Assembly (NCBI GenBank): GCA_000403215.2 | Contig: KE159560.1 | Coordinates: 287,983-351,982 of the forward strand | Source: Lachnospiraceae bacterium A4 | Lineage (GTDB): Bacteria; Bacillota; Clostridia; Lachnospirales; Lachnospiraceae | Direction of reading: 5' to 3' | Length of the DNA: 64,000 bases | Shown: piece after piece, positions 34,450 to 44,077 of the stretch | Numbering within the stretch: the stretch's first letter is position 1 | Layout: every line of letters begins with the position of its first letter | Made by a program: the position numbers and the translations under genes | The notes under the pieces: generated by a model | Told to the model about the DNA's origin: nothing | The model's database searches: none | Seen by the model: only the letters and a program-made list of their open reading frames with translations

Positions 34450-35052
34450 ATGAGCAGTAGAATAGAGCAGTTAATTGATGAAATAGAGGAATACATAGAT
34501 AACTGCAAATACAAGGCATTTTCTACAGACGTAATCATGGTAAACAAGGCGGAGATTGACGATCTTCTGCGGGAACTGCGCATGAAAACACCCGAGGAGA
34601 TCAAGCGCTATCAGAAAATTATCTCGAACAAAGAAGCAATTCTGTCAGATGCCAGAAATAAGGCGGAGGAACTAATCAAAAATGCGACTGTTCAGACGAC
34701 TGAATTGGTCAATGAACATGAAATTATGCAGCGGGCATACGAGCAGGCAAATGAGATCGTGGCGATGGCAACCAGCCAAGCCCAAGAGATTCTTGACAAT
34801 GCAATGATTGAGGCAAACGGTGTGAAAGCTGCTGCAATGCAGTATACAGATGATATTCTTGCCAACCTGGAAAATATTCTAAAACAGTCCATCGAGATTT
34901 CCACACGCGATTACAATACATTAGTTGGTAATCTTCAAGAGATTGACCATGTGGTTACATCTAACAGGGCTGAGCTTGTGCCGGCGGACGATTCAGTCAA
35001 TGCAGCGCAGACTGACGAAAATGCGGGAACCGATGGAATTAATGTGATATAA
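34450..35052 (+). CDS. Coiled-coil protein of unknown function
   Basis: 200 residues, acidic, no membrane segment. Two helical halves: SRIEQLIDEIEEYIDNCKYKAF and KAEIDDLLRELRMKTPEEIKR, then a long alanine/glutamate/glutamine-rich coiled coil (about 60-150) interrupted by QYTDDILANLENIL, and a Asp/Asn-rich tail. The composition suggests a DivIVA-like or V-ATPase-subunit-H-like helical rod; neither can be confirmed. It lies 21 bases after coaD with SD ggagg and is followed by an exported amidase, so a cell-envelope or division role is possible by context only. Confidence 0.7.
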   Translation: MSSRIEQLIDEIEEYIDNCKYKAFSTDVIMVNKAEIDDLLRELRMKTPEEIKRYQKIISNKEAILSDARNKAEELIKNATVQTTELVNEHEIMQRAYEQANEIVAMATSQAQEILDNAMIEANGVKAAAMQYTDDILANLENILKQSIEISTRDYNTLVGNLQEIDHVVTSNRAELVPADDSVNAAQTDENAGTDGINVI

Positions 35053-35076
35053 ACGATTTAGAGGAGTACATTCGAA

Positions 35077-36117
35077 ATGAAAAAATTTATCAAAAAGACC
35101 ATTTCGGTCATTTTATCTATCGCAGTATTGACTGTGCCGGTCTCTGCTGTTCCTGTAGAGACAGCAAGCGCGGCGGAGCCGATTGTCGTTGTGATTGACC
35201 CGGGACATGGCGGTTCTAATCTGGGTACAGACTATCTGCCAATTCCCGAAAAAGTTTACACGATGGTTGTTGCACAGTACATGAAGGAGGAATTAGAAAA
35301 GTTTCAGAATGTTGAGGTATATCTGACACATACAGAGGATGTCAAAATGGACCTTGATGAGCGCGCAGCTTTTGCGCAGGGCGTCGATGCTGATTTTCTC
35401 TTTTCACTTCATTTTAATATGTCTCTTTCCCATACCCTCTACGGCAGTGAGGTATGGATTCCGTCAACGGGGCAGTTGTACAGTCAGGGATATTCTGCTG
35501 CCAATGAATTTCTGACACAGTTTGAGGAGATGGGGCTGTTTAACCGCGGTATCAAAACCAGAATCGGCAGCAATGGAAACTCAGATTATTATGGCATCAT
35601 ACGTGAGTGTTCGATTCGGAGTATTCCCGCTGTGATTGTAGAGCACTGTCATGTAGATAACATCAATGACACGCCATATATTCAGTCCCCGGAGAAGCTC
35701 AGAGAGTTTGGTGTTCGTGACGCACAGGCAGTCGCACGGTACTTTGGGCTTGTGTCTAAAGATAAAACAAAGGATTACAGCAATTATGCTCCGCTGGCAG
35801 TACCAGTGCCAGCAAGCCGCGTGCACAACGACACGACAGCACCGGTGTATGTCAGTGCAAATCTTTTAAAATATGACCAGACAGGAAAGACTGCGACGGT
35901 AGAGCTGACAGCACTTGATGCAGAATCTCCGATTCAGTATTATGCTTATTCCTGCGATAATGGTCTGACATGGTCGGCTTTGCAGCCGTGGGCAAAGGGC
36001 AGCCCAACTGTGACCGTTTCTCTCAATATAGGCTATGGCAGCAACAATACATTGATCTTTAAAGCATACAATTTGTATGATATGAGCACGCAGTCTAACG
36101 TGATCCAGCTTCCGTGA
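35077..36117 (+). CDS. Secreted N-acetylmuramoyl-L-alanine amidase (Amidase_3)
   Basis: 346 residues. Signal peptide about 1-32 (basic start, hydrophobic core, cleavage near TASAAEP). Catalytic zinc amidase domain about 38-235: His in VIDPGHGG, Glu in PIPEKVY, His in LFSLHFN and the catalytic Glu in VIVEHCH. A C-terminal beta-rich domain (about 255-346; TAPVYVSANLLKYDQTGKTATVEL) resembles an Ig-like module. Would cleave the bond between MurNAc and the stem peptide outside the membrane. No terminator is obvious before the convergent ylbJ. Confidence 0.92.
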   Translation: MKKFIKKTISVILSIAVLTVPVSAVPVETASAAEPIVVVIDPGHGGSNLGTDYLPIPEKVYTMVVAQYMKEELEKFQNVEVYLTHTEDVKMDLDERAAFAQGVDADFLFSLHFNMSLSHTLYGSEVWIPSTGQLYSQGYSAANEFLTQFEEMGLFNRGIKTRIGSNGNSDYYGIIRECSIRSIPAVIVEHCHVDNINDTPYIQSPEKLREFGVRDAQAVARYFGLVSKDKTKDYSNYAPLAVPVPASRVHNDTTAPVYVSANLLKYDQTGKTATVELTALDAESPIQYYAYSCDNGLTWSALQPWAKGSPTVTVSLNIGYGSNNTLIFKAYNLYDMSTQSNVIQLP

Positions 36118-36142
36118 TCTGCTCGGTCATCACAAAACAGCA

Positions 36143-37075
36143 TCAGGAAAAATGAACAGGCTGGGTGAGAACAAAATAGTAGATCGCAGACAACAGCGTA
36201 ATCAAAACTTTATGTTTCAGATAATACTCCAGCGAGAGTGCTGATTTTTCCAGAAAACTGCTCGTCTGTAGAATGCAGGATACGCCGCCAAAGCAAAGTG
36301 CTGTCATCATCCAGAAAACCTTCTGTGCAGGAATGAGGGTAGTCGTATAGATTGCCTGAACCCCGCCAATGATTTCCAGAAAACTTGACAGAACATTTTT
36401 GCTATTATGGGAAAACGGCATAAAGTCAAGAAAAATGCGAAAGGCATTGGTAAAGGTAATGTATCCACCCAGTATAATCAGGGCTTGTGTGTTGTCCATA
36501 CATGATTTTTTGAGCGTTGCGGCCAGTGAACTATGGGGCTGGGCAGACTGCGGCTTGATTTCATTGGAAGCGTGGTGATCTGTATGCAAAAATCCCATCA
36601 CAATGCCGTAGACAGCCGGAATGCCGTACATGCCAAACACGAAGGGCAGCGTATTCTGGTAGCCGCATTCGTGCAGTATCGGAATGATGATTCCCACAAA
36701 ATATGCCGGACCGATATTATTGCAAAAAGCAAGCAGCGTATTGGCTTCGGATTTACTGATTTTATCATTGCCATACAGCTCGCTCACGACCTTGGCACCC
36801 ATGGGAAAGCCGCAGAAAAACCCCATAAAGATTGCATACAGCCCGAAGCTGCTGTACTTGTATATTTTTTTCAAAATACGGCTGAGCATACTGCCAAGCT
36901 CTAAGTCTGCACCACTGTATACCATAATGGAGCTGATCATCATAAAAGGAAAGAGCGTGGGAACCATTTTGGCAGCCCATTGGTACAGCCCTTCATAGGC
37001 ATACCGAAATGTCGCGTCGGGTCTGCTCAATATGACAAGGATTAGCAGAAGATATGCCAGCGTTTTGAACAGCAT
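36143..37075 (-). CDS. ylbJ: Sporulation integral membrane protein YlbJ-like
   Basis: 310 residues from the ATG at 37075, which follows GTGGAGG; a longer frame to 37102 adds nine residues before that SD. About eight membrane segments and two half-repeats typical of the nucleoside-recognition (Gate) fold: MVPTLFPFMMISSIMV and FMGFFCGFPMGAKVVSELY. In Bacillus ylbJ follows ylbH (rsmD) and coaD, as it nearly does here, but on the opposite strand and after two other genes. YlbJ is needed for spore envelope assembly. Confidence 0.82.
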   Translation of the reverse strand: MLFKTLAYLLLILVILSRPDATFRYAYEGLYQWAAKMVPTLFPFMMISSIMVYSGADLELGSMLSRILKKIYKYSSFGLYAIFMGFFCGFPMGAKVVSELYGNDKISKSEANTLLAFCNNIGPAYFVGIIIPILHECGYQNTLPFVFGMYGIPAVYGIVMGFLHTDHHASNEIKPQSAQPHSSLAATLKKSCMDNTQALIILGGYITFTNAFRIFLDFMPFSHNSKNVLSSFLEIIGGVQAIYTTTLIPAQKVFWMMTALCFGGVSCILQTSSFLEKSALSLEYYLKHKVLITLLSAIYYFVLTQPVHFS

Positions 37076-37144
37076 ACAAAACCTCCACGTTACATGCAGC
37101 ATCTCTGTTTAGTATATTTTATAATGAAACTGTGGAATTTATGA

Positions 37145-37179
37145 ATCGGATAAAGGGACACCGTGTCCCTTTATCCGAT
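37145..37179. repeat. Perfect 17-bp palindrome just before the rsuA-type gene
   Basis: ATCGGATAAAGGGACAC, one base, then its exact complement. It ends at the G of the ggagg ribosome binding site of the next gene, and no T run follows, so it is not a standard terminator. It lies between divergent ylbJ and the pseudouridine synthase. Confidence 0.85.
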
Positions 37180-37190
37180 GGAGGATTGTG

Positions 37191-37916
37191 ATGAGACTGG
37201 ATAAATTTTTATGTGATATGCAGCTAGGCACGCGAAGCCAAGTCAAGGACTTGATCAAAAAAGGTCAGGTATCTGTCAATGACACGCTTGTCAGAAAACC
37301 AGATTTTCAAGTAGATGCAGCGCGTGACCATATTGCCTGTATGGGCAAGAGCATCGTCTACCAAAGTCTGTATTATTATATGCTTCACAAGCCTGCCGGC
37401 GTCGTCACTGCCACCAGAGACAACCATGAGTCTACAGTGATGTCGCTGCTGCCAGATGCCAGCGGAAAGCATCTGGCGCCTGTCGGGCGGCTTGACAAGG
37501 ACACAGAGGGGCTTTTGCTGATCACAAACGACGGCGAACTTGCCCACAATCTGCTGTCCCCCAGCAGGCATGTGGCAAAAACATATTATGTGGAATGCAC
37601 AGGAACGCTTTCGGCAGATGCCGTCTCCTTGCTGGAAAATGGCGTAGAGATCGGAGATGAGACACCCACGCGTCCAGCTCAGGTAAAAGTATTAACACAG
37701 TCAGCGGACTTCTATACGATAGAGCTTACCATAACAGAGGGGCGATTCCATCAAGTCAAGAGAATGGTGCAGGCTGTCGGCGGTTCAGTCACATATTTAA
37801 AGCGTCTCTCGATGGGAACACTGTCATTAGATGAAACTCTTTCAAAAGGTTCTTACCGGGCGCTCACGGAACAGGAAATTATGGCGCTGAAACCATCAAA
37901 ATCGTCAGAATTATGA
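37191..37916 (+). CDS. Pseudouridine synthase, RsuA/RluB family
   Basis: 241 residues from the ATG at 37191 (6 bases after ggagg; the GTG at 37188 is less well placed). S4 RNA-binding domain at the N-terminus (MRLDKFLCDMQLGTRSQVKDL), then the catalytic core with the active Asp in PVGRLDKDTEGLL and the YLKRLSMG end. Forms pseudouridine in rRNA; whether 16S U516 (RsuA) or 23S (RluB) cannot be told from sequence alone. Confidence 0.92.
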   Translation: MRLDKFLCDMQLGTRSQVKDLIKKGQVSVNDTLVRKPDFQVDAARDHIACMGKSIVYQSLYYYMLHKPAGVVTATRDNHESTVMSLLPDASGKHLAPVGRLDKDTEGLLLITNDGELAHNLLSPSRHVAKTYYVECTGTLSADAVSLLENGVEIGDETPTRPAQVKVLTQSADFYTIELTITEGRFHQVKRMVQAVGGSVTYLKRLSMGTLSLDETLSKGSYRALTEQEIMALKPSKSSEL

Positions 37917-37932
37917 GAAGGAGGATTGAAAA

Positions 37933-39873
37933 TTGTCAGTTGCAAACGGCTTTCTGCCTATGACAATCGAAGAAGTGCAACAGCTTGGAATAGAACAGCT
38001 TGATTTTGTCTACGTCACAGGGGACGCCTATGTGGATCACCCTTCTTTTGGACATGCGATCATCACACGGCTGCTTCAGGCACATGGCTATCATGTCGGA
38101 ATCATAGCGCAGCCAGACTGGAAAAATGAGGACAGTATTGCAGTGCTAGGCACACCGCGCCTTGGCTTTCTGGTGTCCTCCGGCAATATGGACTCTATGG
38201 TGAATCACTATTATGTGTCCAAAAAGCACCGCGATTCAGATGCCTACACGCCCGGCGGCGCGCCATACAAGAGACCAGATCACGCCACCGTCGTATACAG
38301 TAATCTGATACGCAGAAAATTCAAAAACATTCCGATTATCATTGGGGGAATTGAGGCAAGTCTGCGCCGTATGGCACACTACGACTACTGGTCCAATTCC
38401 TTTAAGCGCTCAATCTTGCTCGACAGTCAGGCTGATCTCATCTCTTATGGTATGGGTGAGAAATCAATCATTGAGATTGCAGATGCCCTAAACAGCGGTA
38501 TCGCAGTAAAAGATTTGTCCTTTATCGCAGGGACTGTATATAAGACAAAGGATATTTCAAGTCTGTACGACTATGAACTTCTGCCTTCCTATGATGCGAT
38601 GACTGCCGAAAAAATCCAATATGCCAAAAGTTTCAAAATACAGTACGACAACACAGACCCGTTCAATGGAAAGACACTGGTTGAACCGTATCCTAATGGT
38701 GTCTATGTCGTTCAGAATATACCGCAAAAGCCGCTTTCCATGCAGGAGATGGATGACGTCTATGCACTGCCGTATCAAAGAACATATCATCCATGCTACG
38801 AAGCGCAGGGCGGTGTGCCGGCGATTTCAGAGATAAAGTTTTCGCTGGTCAGCAACCGCGGGTGCTTTGGCGGCTGTAATTTTTGTGCGCTTACATTTCA
38901 TCAGGGACGCACAATACAGGTGCGCAGCCATGACTCTATCATAGCAGAGGCAAATCGGATGATACAGGCACCGGACTTCAAGGGATATATTCATGATGTT
39001 GGCGGTCCTACGGCAAATTTTAGAAAGCCCTCCTGCCAGAAGCAGCTAGAGATTGGCGTTTGTAAAAACAGACAATGCCTGTGCCCGAAACCCTGCCCCA
39101 ATCTGGAAGTAGATCATTCGGATTATCTGTCTCTACTGCGCAAGCTGAGAGCGCTTCCAAATGTCAAAAAGGTATTTGTGCGGTCAGGAATACGATTTGA
39201 TTATCTGACACTAGACAGAGATGATACATTCTTTAAGGAGCTTGTAGAGCATCATATCAGCGGACAGCTCAAAGTAGCGCCAGAACATATCTGTGATGCA
39301 GTCCTGTCCAAAATGGGAAAACCAGAAAACGCTGTCTATGAGGCATTTACTGAAAAATATCACCGACTAAATCAAAAACTTGGCAAGAATCAGTTTTTGG
39401 TGCCATATTTCATGTCCTCCCATCCCGGTTCGACACTCAAAGAAGCTGTGGCGCTGGCTGAGTATTTGCGAGATATCGGCTATATGCCAGAGCAGGTACA
39501 AGACTTTTATCCGACACCATCAACGATGTCAACCGTCATGTATTATACTGGAGTGGACCCTGTGACGATGAAGTCTGTCTATGTCTGCAAAAATCCGCAC
39601 GAAAAGGCAATGCAGCGTGCACTGATACAGTACCGCAATCCCAAAAATTATGAACTTGTGCGGGAAGCGCTAAAGCTTGCAAAGCGGGAGGACTTGATTG
39701 GATATGACAAAAAATGTCTGATCAAGCCAAGAAAAACGTCAGTTGAGTCTGCAAACAGGCAAAATCATCAGAATAAAAAGAAAACACCGTCAAAGCCTGT
39801 TAAACAGACGGCGGCCAAGAAAAAGACGATACGAAATATTCACAAACACAAACAGATTACAAGAGGGCACTGA
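37933..39873 (+). CDS. YgiQ family radical SAM protein
   Basis: 646 residues, TTG start at 37933 with ggagg 7 bases upstream (no ATG nearby in frame). An N-terminal cobalamin-binding-like/UPF0313 region, then the radical SAM CxxxCxxC motif [17 protein letters not shown], and [19 protein letters not shown] sequence with further Cys clusters (CLCPKPCP). The C-terminus is a Lys-rich tail ([17 protein letters not shown]). Function of the YgiQ family is not established. Confidence 0.92.
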   Translation: MSVANGFLPMTIEEVQQLGIEQLDFVYVTGDAYVDHPSFGHAIITRLLQAHGYHVGIIAQPDWKNEDSIAVLGTPRLGFLVSSGNMDSMVNHYYVSKKHRDSDAYTPGGAPYKRPDHATVVYSNLIRRKFKNIPIIIGGIEASLRRMAHYDYWSNSFKRSILLDSQADLISYGMGEKSIIEIADALNSGIAVKDLSFIAGTVYKTKDISSLYDYELLPSYDAMTAEKIQYAKSFKIQYDNTDPFNGKTLVEPYPNGVYVVQNIPQKPLSMQEMDDVYALPYQRTYHPCYEAQGGVPAISEIKFSLVSNRGCFGGCNFCALTFHQGRTIQVRSHDSIIAEANRMIQAPDFKGYIHDVGGPTANFRKPSCQKQLEIGVCKNRQCLCPKPCPNLEVDHSDYLSLLRKLRALPNVKKVFVRSGIRFDYLTLDRDDTFFKELVEHHISGQLKVAPEHICDAVLSKMGKPENAVYEAFTEKYHRLNQKLGKNQFLVPYFMSSHPGSTLKEAVALAEYLRDIGYMPEQVQDFYPTPSTMSTVMYYTGVDPVTMKSVYVCKNPHEKAMQRALIQYRNPKNYELVREALKLAKREDLIGYDKKCLIKPRKTSVESANRQNHQNKKKTPSKPVKQTAAKKKTIRNIHKHKQITRGH

Positions 39874-39975
39874 TACCTTGAACCGAATGGGGGAATTATA
39901 ATACTTGGATTTACCTATGCAAATCATTTAAAAAAGTTAGTAGCAAAAGCCGCGAAAGCGGACCCTGAATATAAG

Positions 39976-40992
39976 GTGTTTGGCGCAAGCTCGCACAAGT
40001 ACTGCCTAAATCCAGTGATATCCTTAAAGGAAGTGCGGCAGTTTGAAATGGAATATCACATCACATTGCCGGAGGAATATGTGTTTTTCCTAACCAAAGT
40101 TGGCAATGGCGGTGCCGGTCCCTATTACGGATTATATTCATTGGAAAAACTAAAATGCTATAATGATGCGAATAATCCTGACAATCCTGTGTTTATTGAT
40201 AACTCGCTTACCTTGGAGAAATGGCAGGACACGATCAATGCAATGGACGATTGTACCGATGAGGAATATGACCAAATTGAGTCGCGGATTTTATCAGGTG
40301 CACTCAAAATCGGAACACAGGGGTGTACTTTTGGCAATCTTTTAATGTGTCAGGGCAGCGAGACAGGGAAGATTGTATATGATGATGTAGACTGGTTTTT
40401 CGACAAGCCGCCTTTTCTGACAGGTATGACATTTTTAGACTGGTATGAACAGTTTTTTGAAGAAATTGCTGCCGATCACTGGGTCAACTTTTATGGATAC
40501 AAGCGTCTTGGCACAGAAGAAGAGCTTATGAGGGACTATGATGCTGCAATAGATTTAGAACAGAAGGCAAAAGTCCTTTCAAGCTTCTTTCGTTTAAAAA
40601 AACTGAATGACAAGACTGTCACATGGTTGATGAACATGGACGAAAGAAGATTTGATGCAGCCAAAGTACGTTTACTTTTACAAAGTGATATCATAAAAGG
40701 ACTGACTGTGTTTGAAAGTCTGCTAACTGGCAAGAATATTATTGCAGCGGTTGACAGTGCTTTTGCAATACCAGCGTCACACAAAAATACTTATTATCAA
40801 TGCATGTTAAAATTGTTGTATGAAGAAAATGCTGTAGATAAGGAACAAATATTATATTTCCTCAAAGATTGTAGCTGTAAGAAAGCGGCTGATCTGGCTG
40901 CTTATGCCGAGAGTCAGCAGATCAATTCAAAAACGCGCCAGACGACGATCTATGTGATGGAAAGCTGTGATGATATGAATAAATTTATATAA
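39976..40992 (+). CDS. SMI1/KNR4 family protein, start uncertain
   Basis: 338 residues from a GTG at 39976. SMI1/KNR4 domain visible in LKEVRQFEMEYHITLPEEYVFFLTKVGNGGAGPYYGLYSLEK. In frame, coding-like sequence continues upstream from 39976 to about 39895 (GFTYANHLKKLVAKAAKADPEYK-type residues) with a good gggggaat ribosome-binding element, but the codons at the right distance are ATT or ATA rather than ATG. SMI1 proteins are often immunity proteins for polymorphic toxins or act in other regulatory roles. The C-terminal part (about 180-338) is helical and unassigned. Either GTG is right, a rare ATT/ATA start is used, or the original start was lost. Confidence 0.75.
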   Translation: MFGASSHKYCLNPVISLKEVRQFEMEYHITLPEEYVFFLTKVGNGGAGPYYGLYSLEKLKCYNDANNPDNPVFIDNSLTLEKWQDTINAMDDCTDEEYDQIESRILSGALKIGTQGCTFGNLLMCQGSETGKIVYDDVDWFFDKPPFLTGMTFLDWYEQFFEEIAADHWVNFYGYKRLGTEEELMRDYDAAIDLEQKAKVLSSFFRLKKLNDKTVTWLMNMDERRFDAAKVRLLLQSDIIKGLTVFESLLTGKNIIAAVDSAFAIPASHKNTYYQCMLKLLYEENAVDKEQILYFLKDCSCKKAADLAAYAESQQINSKTRQTTIYVMESCDDMNKFI

Positions 40993-41006
40993 ATGGAGAT
41001 TGAGCT

Positions 41007-41768
41007 ATGAATATTATTTTGATTACAGGTGCCTCCTCGGGCATGGGTGTAGAATTTGCGCTGCAACTGGACAATGTTTTTCAGAATATCGACGAAATCT
41101 GGCTGGTTGCACGCCGCAAAAAAGAAATGCTGGAGGTGGCTCAGCATCTTGAACACATAACACGGGTGCTGGATATGGATGTCACAAATGATGAACATAT
41201 AGAGCGGTTGAAAAAAGTGCTTGCAGACGAGAGACCAGTGATTCGAATGCTGGTCAACAGTGCGGGATATGGCATCATGGGAGATTTTTCTGCCGCCAGC
41301 ATCAAAGACGAGCTTGGCATGATTGATGTCAACTGTAAGGCGCTGACCCAGCTCACACATTTATGTATTCCCTATATGCGCAAAAACAGCCGCATCATAC
41401 AGCTCGCGTCCAGCGCAGCCTTTTTACCTCAGCCCAATTTTGCAGTTTATGCGGCGACAAAATCCTATGTGCTCAGTTTTTCGAGAGCATTGAATCAAGA
41501 GCTGCGCCGCAGGAAAATCTATGTCACCGCAGTCTGTCCGGGACCAGTGGACACACCGTTTTTTGACATTGCGGAAAAAACGGGCAGCACGCTTGCCGTG
41601 AAAAAGCTCACGCTGGTCCGGGCAGACCAAGTGGTAGAAAAAGCGATTGCAGATTCCTATCATAAGCGGGAACGGTCTGTGTACGGCGGCTGGATACAGA
41701 GCTTTGAAGTACTTGCAAAGGTACTTCCGCACAGCGTGCTTATGGAGGTTATGCGCTTCTTAAAATAA
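41007..41768 (+). CDS. Short-chain dehydrogenase/reductase
   Basis: 253 residues. Rossmann motif TGASSGMG (residues 7-14), NAG-type NSAGYG, and the catalytic Ser (LASSAAFL) with YAATK, giving a complete Ser-Tyr-Lys set. Of the classical NAD(P)-dependent SDR type, similar to DltE-like oxidoreductases. Substrate not predictable. SD tggag 8 bases upstream; adjacent to an unknown membrane protein. Confidence 0.9.
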   Translation: MNIILITGASSGMGVEFALQLDNVFQNIDEIWLVARRKKEMLEVAQHLEHITRVLDMDVTNDEHIERLKKVLADERPVIRMLVNSAGYGIMGDFSAASIKDELGMIDVNCKALTQLTHLCIPYMRKNSRIIQLASSAAFLPQPNFAVYAATKSYVLSFSRALNQELRRRKIYVTAVCPGPVDTPFFDIAEKTGSTLAVKKLTLVRADQVVEKAIADSYHKRERSVYGGWIQSFEVLAKVLPHSVLMEVMRFLK

Positions 41769-41796
41769 GTTTCATGAAATTATCAGGAGACAGCAG

Positions 41797-42363
41797 ATGA
41801 AAATGCAAAAGCAGCAAAAGGGAGAGTATGGATACCCTTCATATGAACGTAAAAGAGTGGTCATTCGCACCGCAGCATATTTTTTGATATCAATTGCAGT
41901 ATTTTTGCTGGGATATTTTTCTACAGGAAAAAAGGAAAATCTTCTCACAATCGTTGCTGTCCTAGGACTGCTGCCATCGAGCAAGAGTCTGGTATCGGTC
42001 GTCATGTACTTCAAGATTCCAAAGTTCAGCGAAAAGGTTTATCAGGAAGTCTCCAGACAGGAAGGTGCGGTGCCTGTGCTTTATAGCATGTATCTGACCT
42101 CCTACAAAGCAAATTTCCCGATAAACTGTTTTGCTGTGCGCGGCAACCATCTGATTGGCTACACAGAGTTTGCTGCGTGCGATGCTGCTGCGTGTGAAGA
42201 GCATATACAAGGAATCCTCAAACAAAACAGTGTGAAAAATGTAACGATTAAGATTTTTCACGAGAAAGCGCGTTTTACAGAGCGGTTAGCCCAATTACAG
42301 GCATTAGAACCCGGCAAAAAAGAAGCAGAAATTCTAACGCTCTTGTGTGACATTTCGTTATGA
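41797..42363 (+). CDS. Conserved membrane protein of unknown function
   Basis: 188 residues. Two membrane segments at about 22-45 and 47-68, a Lys-rich N-terminus (KMQKQQKGEYGYPSYERKR), then a soluble domain of about 115 residues with HLIGYTEFAACDAAACEEHI and KIFHEKARFTERL. Cysteines at Cys-Phe and CDAAACEE could bind metal but there is no recognised motif. Located 28 bases after the SDR gene and 24 before RluA on the same strand. No family identified. Confidence 0.6.
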   Translation: MKMQKQQKGEYGYPSYERKRVVIRTAAYFLISIAVFLLGYFSTGKKENLLTIVAVLGLLPSSKSLVSVVMYFKIPKFSEKVYQEVSRQEGAVPVLYSMYLTSYKANFPINCFAVRGNHLIGYTEFAACDAAACEEHIQGILKQNSVKNVTIKIFHEKARFTERLAQLQALEPGKKEAEILTLLCDISL

Positions 42364-42387
42364 CAGTTGTAATAGGAGACAGAAGTT

Positions 42388-43482
42388 ATGATTGCAACAA
42401 AGATTTCTATCAATGAGGCAGGGCAGCGCTTTGACAAATATCTGAAAAAACTGCTAAAAGACGCCCCCGACAGCTTTATTTATAAGATGCTTCGCAAAAA
42501 GAATATTGTCCTGAACGGAAAAAAGGCAGATGGCAGAGAAAAGCTGTGTCTCGATGATGAAGTGAAATTTTTTCTTGCCGATGAAACATTTCAAAAGTTT
42601 TGCGGGACAGATATGAGCGATACGGCCGAGATCACACCCTATGAACAGGCATATCAAAAGCTAAAGCACTTGAATGTCGTCTATGAGGACGATCAAATTC
42701 TCGTGGTCGATAAGCCGGCGGGAATCCTATCACAAAAAGCAAAACCGGAGGAGATCAGCGTCAATGAATGGCTGATTGGATATCTGCTTGCCACGCACCG
42801 TATCACGCCGGCATCTCTTGCAACCTTCAAGCCCTCCATCTGCAACCGTTTGGACAGAAATACCTCCGGCATGGTGGCTTGCGGCAAGACGCTCGCTGGC
42901 AGCCAGTATCTAAGCCGTGTGATCAAGGACAAGTCTCTTGAAAAATATTATTACTGTCTGATTTCAGGCGAGCTTGTACTTGATGAGCGCGTGACAGGTT
43001 ATCTCTGCAAAGACCCTGTACTAAATAAAGTCATGATCTATCCTCAGGAAACCGATGTGCCAAAATCCTTGAAGCAAGACGCTGCCTGCATTGATACCGC
43101 CTTTCACACCGTTCGGACAGCACACAATATTACCTTATTGGAGGTACAGCTTTTTACTGGAAAAACACACCAGATTCGTGCGCATCTGGCATCGCTGGGA
43201 CATCCCATTATAGGAGACGCCAAATATGGCAATGCAAAGATAAATCAGTTCTATGCCAAAAAGGGCGTCCACGCGCAACTGCTTCATGCACACAAGCTGG
43301 TTTTTCCGGCGTCCTTCACGCCAAACGATGCGCAGCTTTTCATACAGACCTCGGGCAGAGTGCTGGAATGTCCGCCGCCCACCTTATTTGAAAAATTACT
43401 GAATGGAGAAGAACTGGAGAAGAACGATGGCTACATGGAACTCGAGGGGACTTCGCGGTTCTCTCTTAGAAGATATGATTAA
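42388..43482 (+). CDS. Pseudouridine synthase, RluA family
   Basis: 364 residues. N-terminal S4 domain (MIATKISINEAGQRFDKYLKKLLKDAP), then RluA catalytic core: VVDKPAGILSQK, catalytic Asp in ICNRLDRNTSGMV, and HQIRAHLASLGHPIIGDAKYG. Targets rRNA or tRNA uridines; likely RluC/RluD type by the S4 domain. Its last 56 bases overlap the next gene, in another frame. Confidence 0.94.
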   Translation: MIATKISINEAGQRFDKYLKKLLKDAPDSFIYKMLRKKNIVLNGKKADGREKLCLDDEVKFFLADETFQKFCGTDMSDTAEITPYEQAYQKLKHLNVVYEDDQILVVDKPAGILSQKAKPEEISVNEWLIGYLLATHRITPASLATFKPSICNRLDRNTSGMVACGKTLAGSQYLSRVIKDKSLEKYYYCLISGELVLDERVTGYLCKDPVLNKVMIYPQETDVPKSLKQDAACIDTAFHTVRTAHNITLLEVQLFTGKTHQIRAHLASLGHPIIGDAKYGNAKINQFYAKKGVHAQLLHAHKLVFPASFTPNDAQLFIQTSGRVLECPPPTLFEKLLNGEELEKNDGYMELEGTSRFSLRRYD

Positions 43483-43963
43483 TATGGCAAACGAAAAGTA
43501 CCGTGACAATGGACTTGCTCTGATTCAGAAGGTACCGACGCCAATCACACCAATTAATATAGACAAAGAGTCAAGACACATCACACTGGCTTATTTTGAC
43601 CAGAAGAGTACCGTCGATTACATAGGCGTTGTGCAGGGGCTTCCTGTCTGCTTTGACGCGAAAGAATGCGCTGCGGATTTGTTTACACTGCAAAAGATTC
43701 ATCCGCATCAGGTGCAGTTTATGAGGGATTTTGACAGACAGGAGGGCATCGCGTTTTTTTTGATTTATTTTACAGCGCGTGATGTGATGTACTATATGAG
43801 TATCCGCGAGCTGAATGTGTTCTGGGACAGAATGGAGAACGGCGGCAGGAAGAGTTTTCGGATCGAAGAGCTCAAGGATCAGTATTTCATGAAACACAAA
43901 AGCGGGCAGATGGTGCCGTATCTCGATATGATACAGATTGATTTAAACGAGCGGGATAGTTGA
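43427..43963 (+). CDS. recU: Holliday junction resolvase RecU
   Basis: 178 residues from the ATG at 43427 (SD tggagaag), inside the 3' end of rluA-type gene. RecU hallmarks: MATWNSRGLRGSLLEDMINMAN, VPTPITPINI, STVDYIGVVQGLPVCFDAKE with the catalytic acidic residues and Lys, and HPHQVQFM. It resolves four-way junctions in Firmicutes together with the RuvAB migration genes present elsewhere in this window. The overlap with rluA suggests translational coupling. Confidence 0.9.
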   Translation: MATWNSRGLRGSLLEDMINMANEKYRDNGLALIQKVPTPITPINIDKESRHITLAYFDQKSTVDYIGVVQGLPVCFDAKECAADLFTLQKIHPHQVQFMRDFDRQEGIAFFLIYFTARDVMYYMSIRELNVFWDRMENGGRKSFRIEELKDQYFMKHKSGQMVPYLDMIQIDLNERDS

Positions 43964-43988
43964 CACATGAAGAAAAAAAGTGTATACT
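43960..43988 (+). promoter_or_regulatory. Strong promoter of the his genes
   Basis: TTGACA (43960-43965) and TATACT (43983-43988), spacer 17. The -35 overlaps the recU stop codon. The leader to hisZ (about 80 bases) holds two TTAATGCA copies (from 43993 and 44032) but no T-box motif. Confidence 0.82.
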
Positions 43989-44077
43989 GCGTTTAATGCA
44001 TCGCGGCGCTATGGTAACGAATTAGCACGTTAATGCACTAAAGTGATAATGAACTGGAAAGGACTGACAAAGGATTT

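Noticed and set aside
36369..36998. Several plus-strand frames of 69-123 codons opposite ylbJ
   Set aside because: Antisense shadows of a membrane protein gene; no SD or conserved sequence.
43989..44077. Possible T-box or histidine attenuator before hisZ
   Set aside because: No T-box sequence, no His codon run and no terminator; only two short TTAATGCA repeats.
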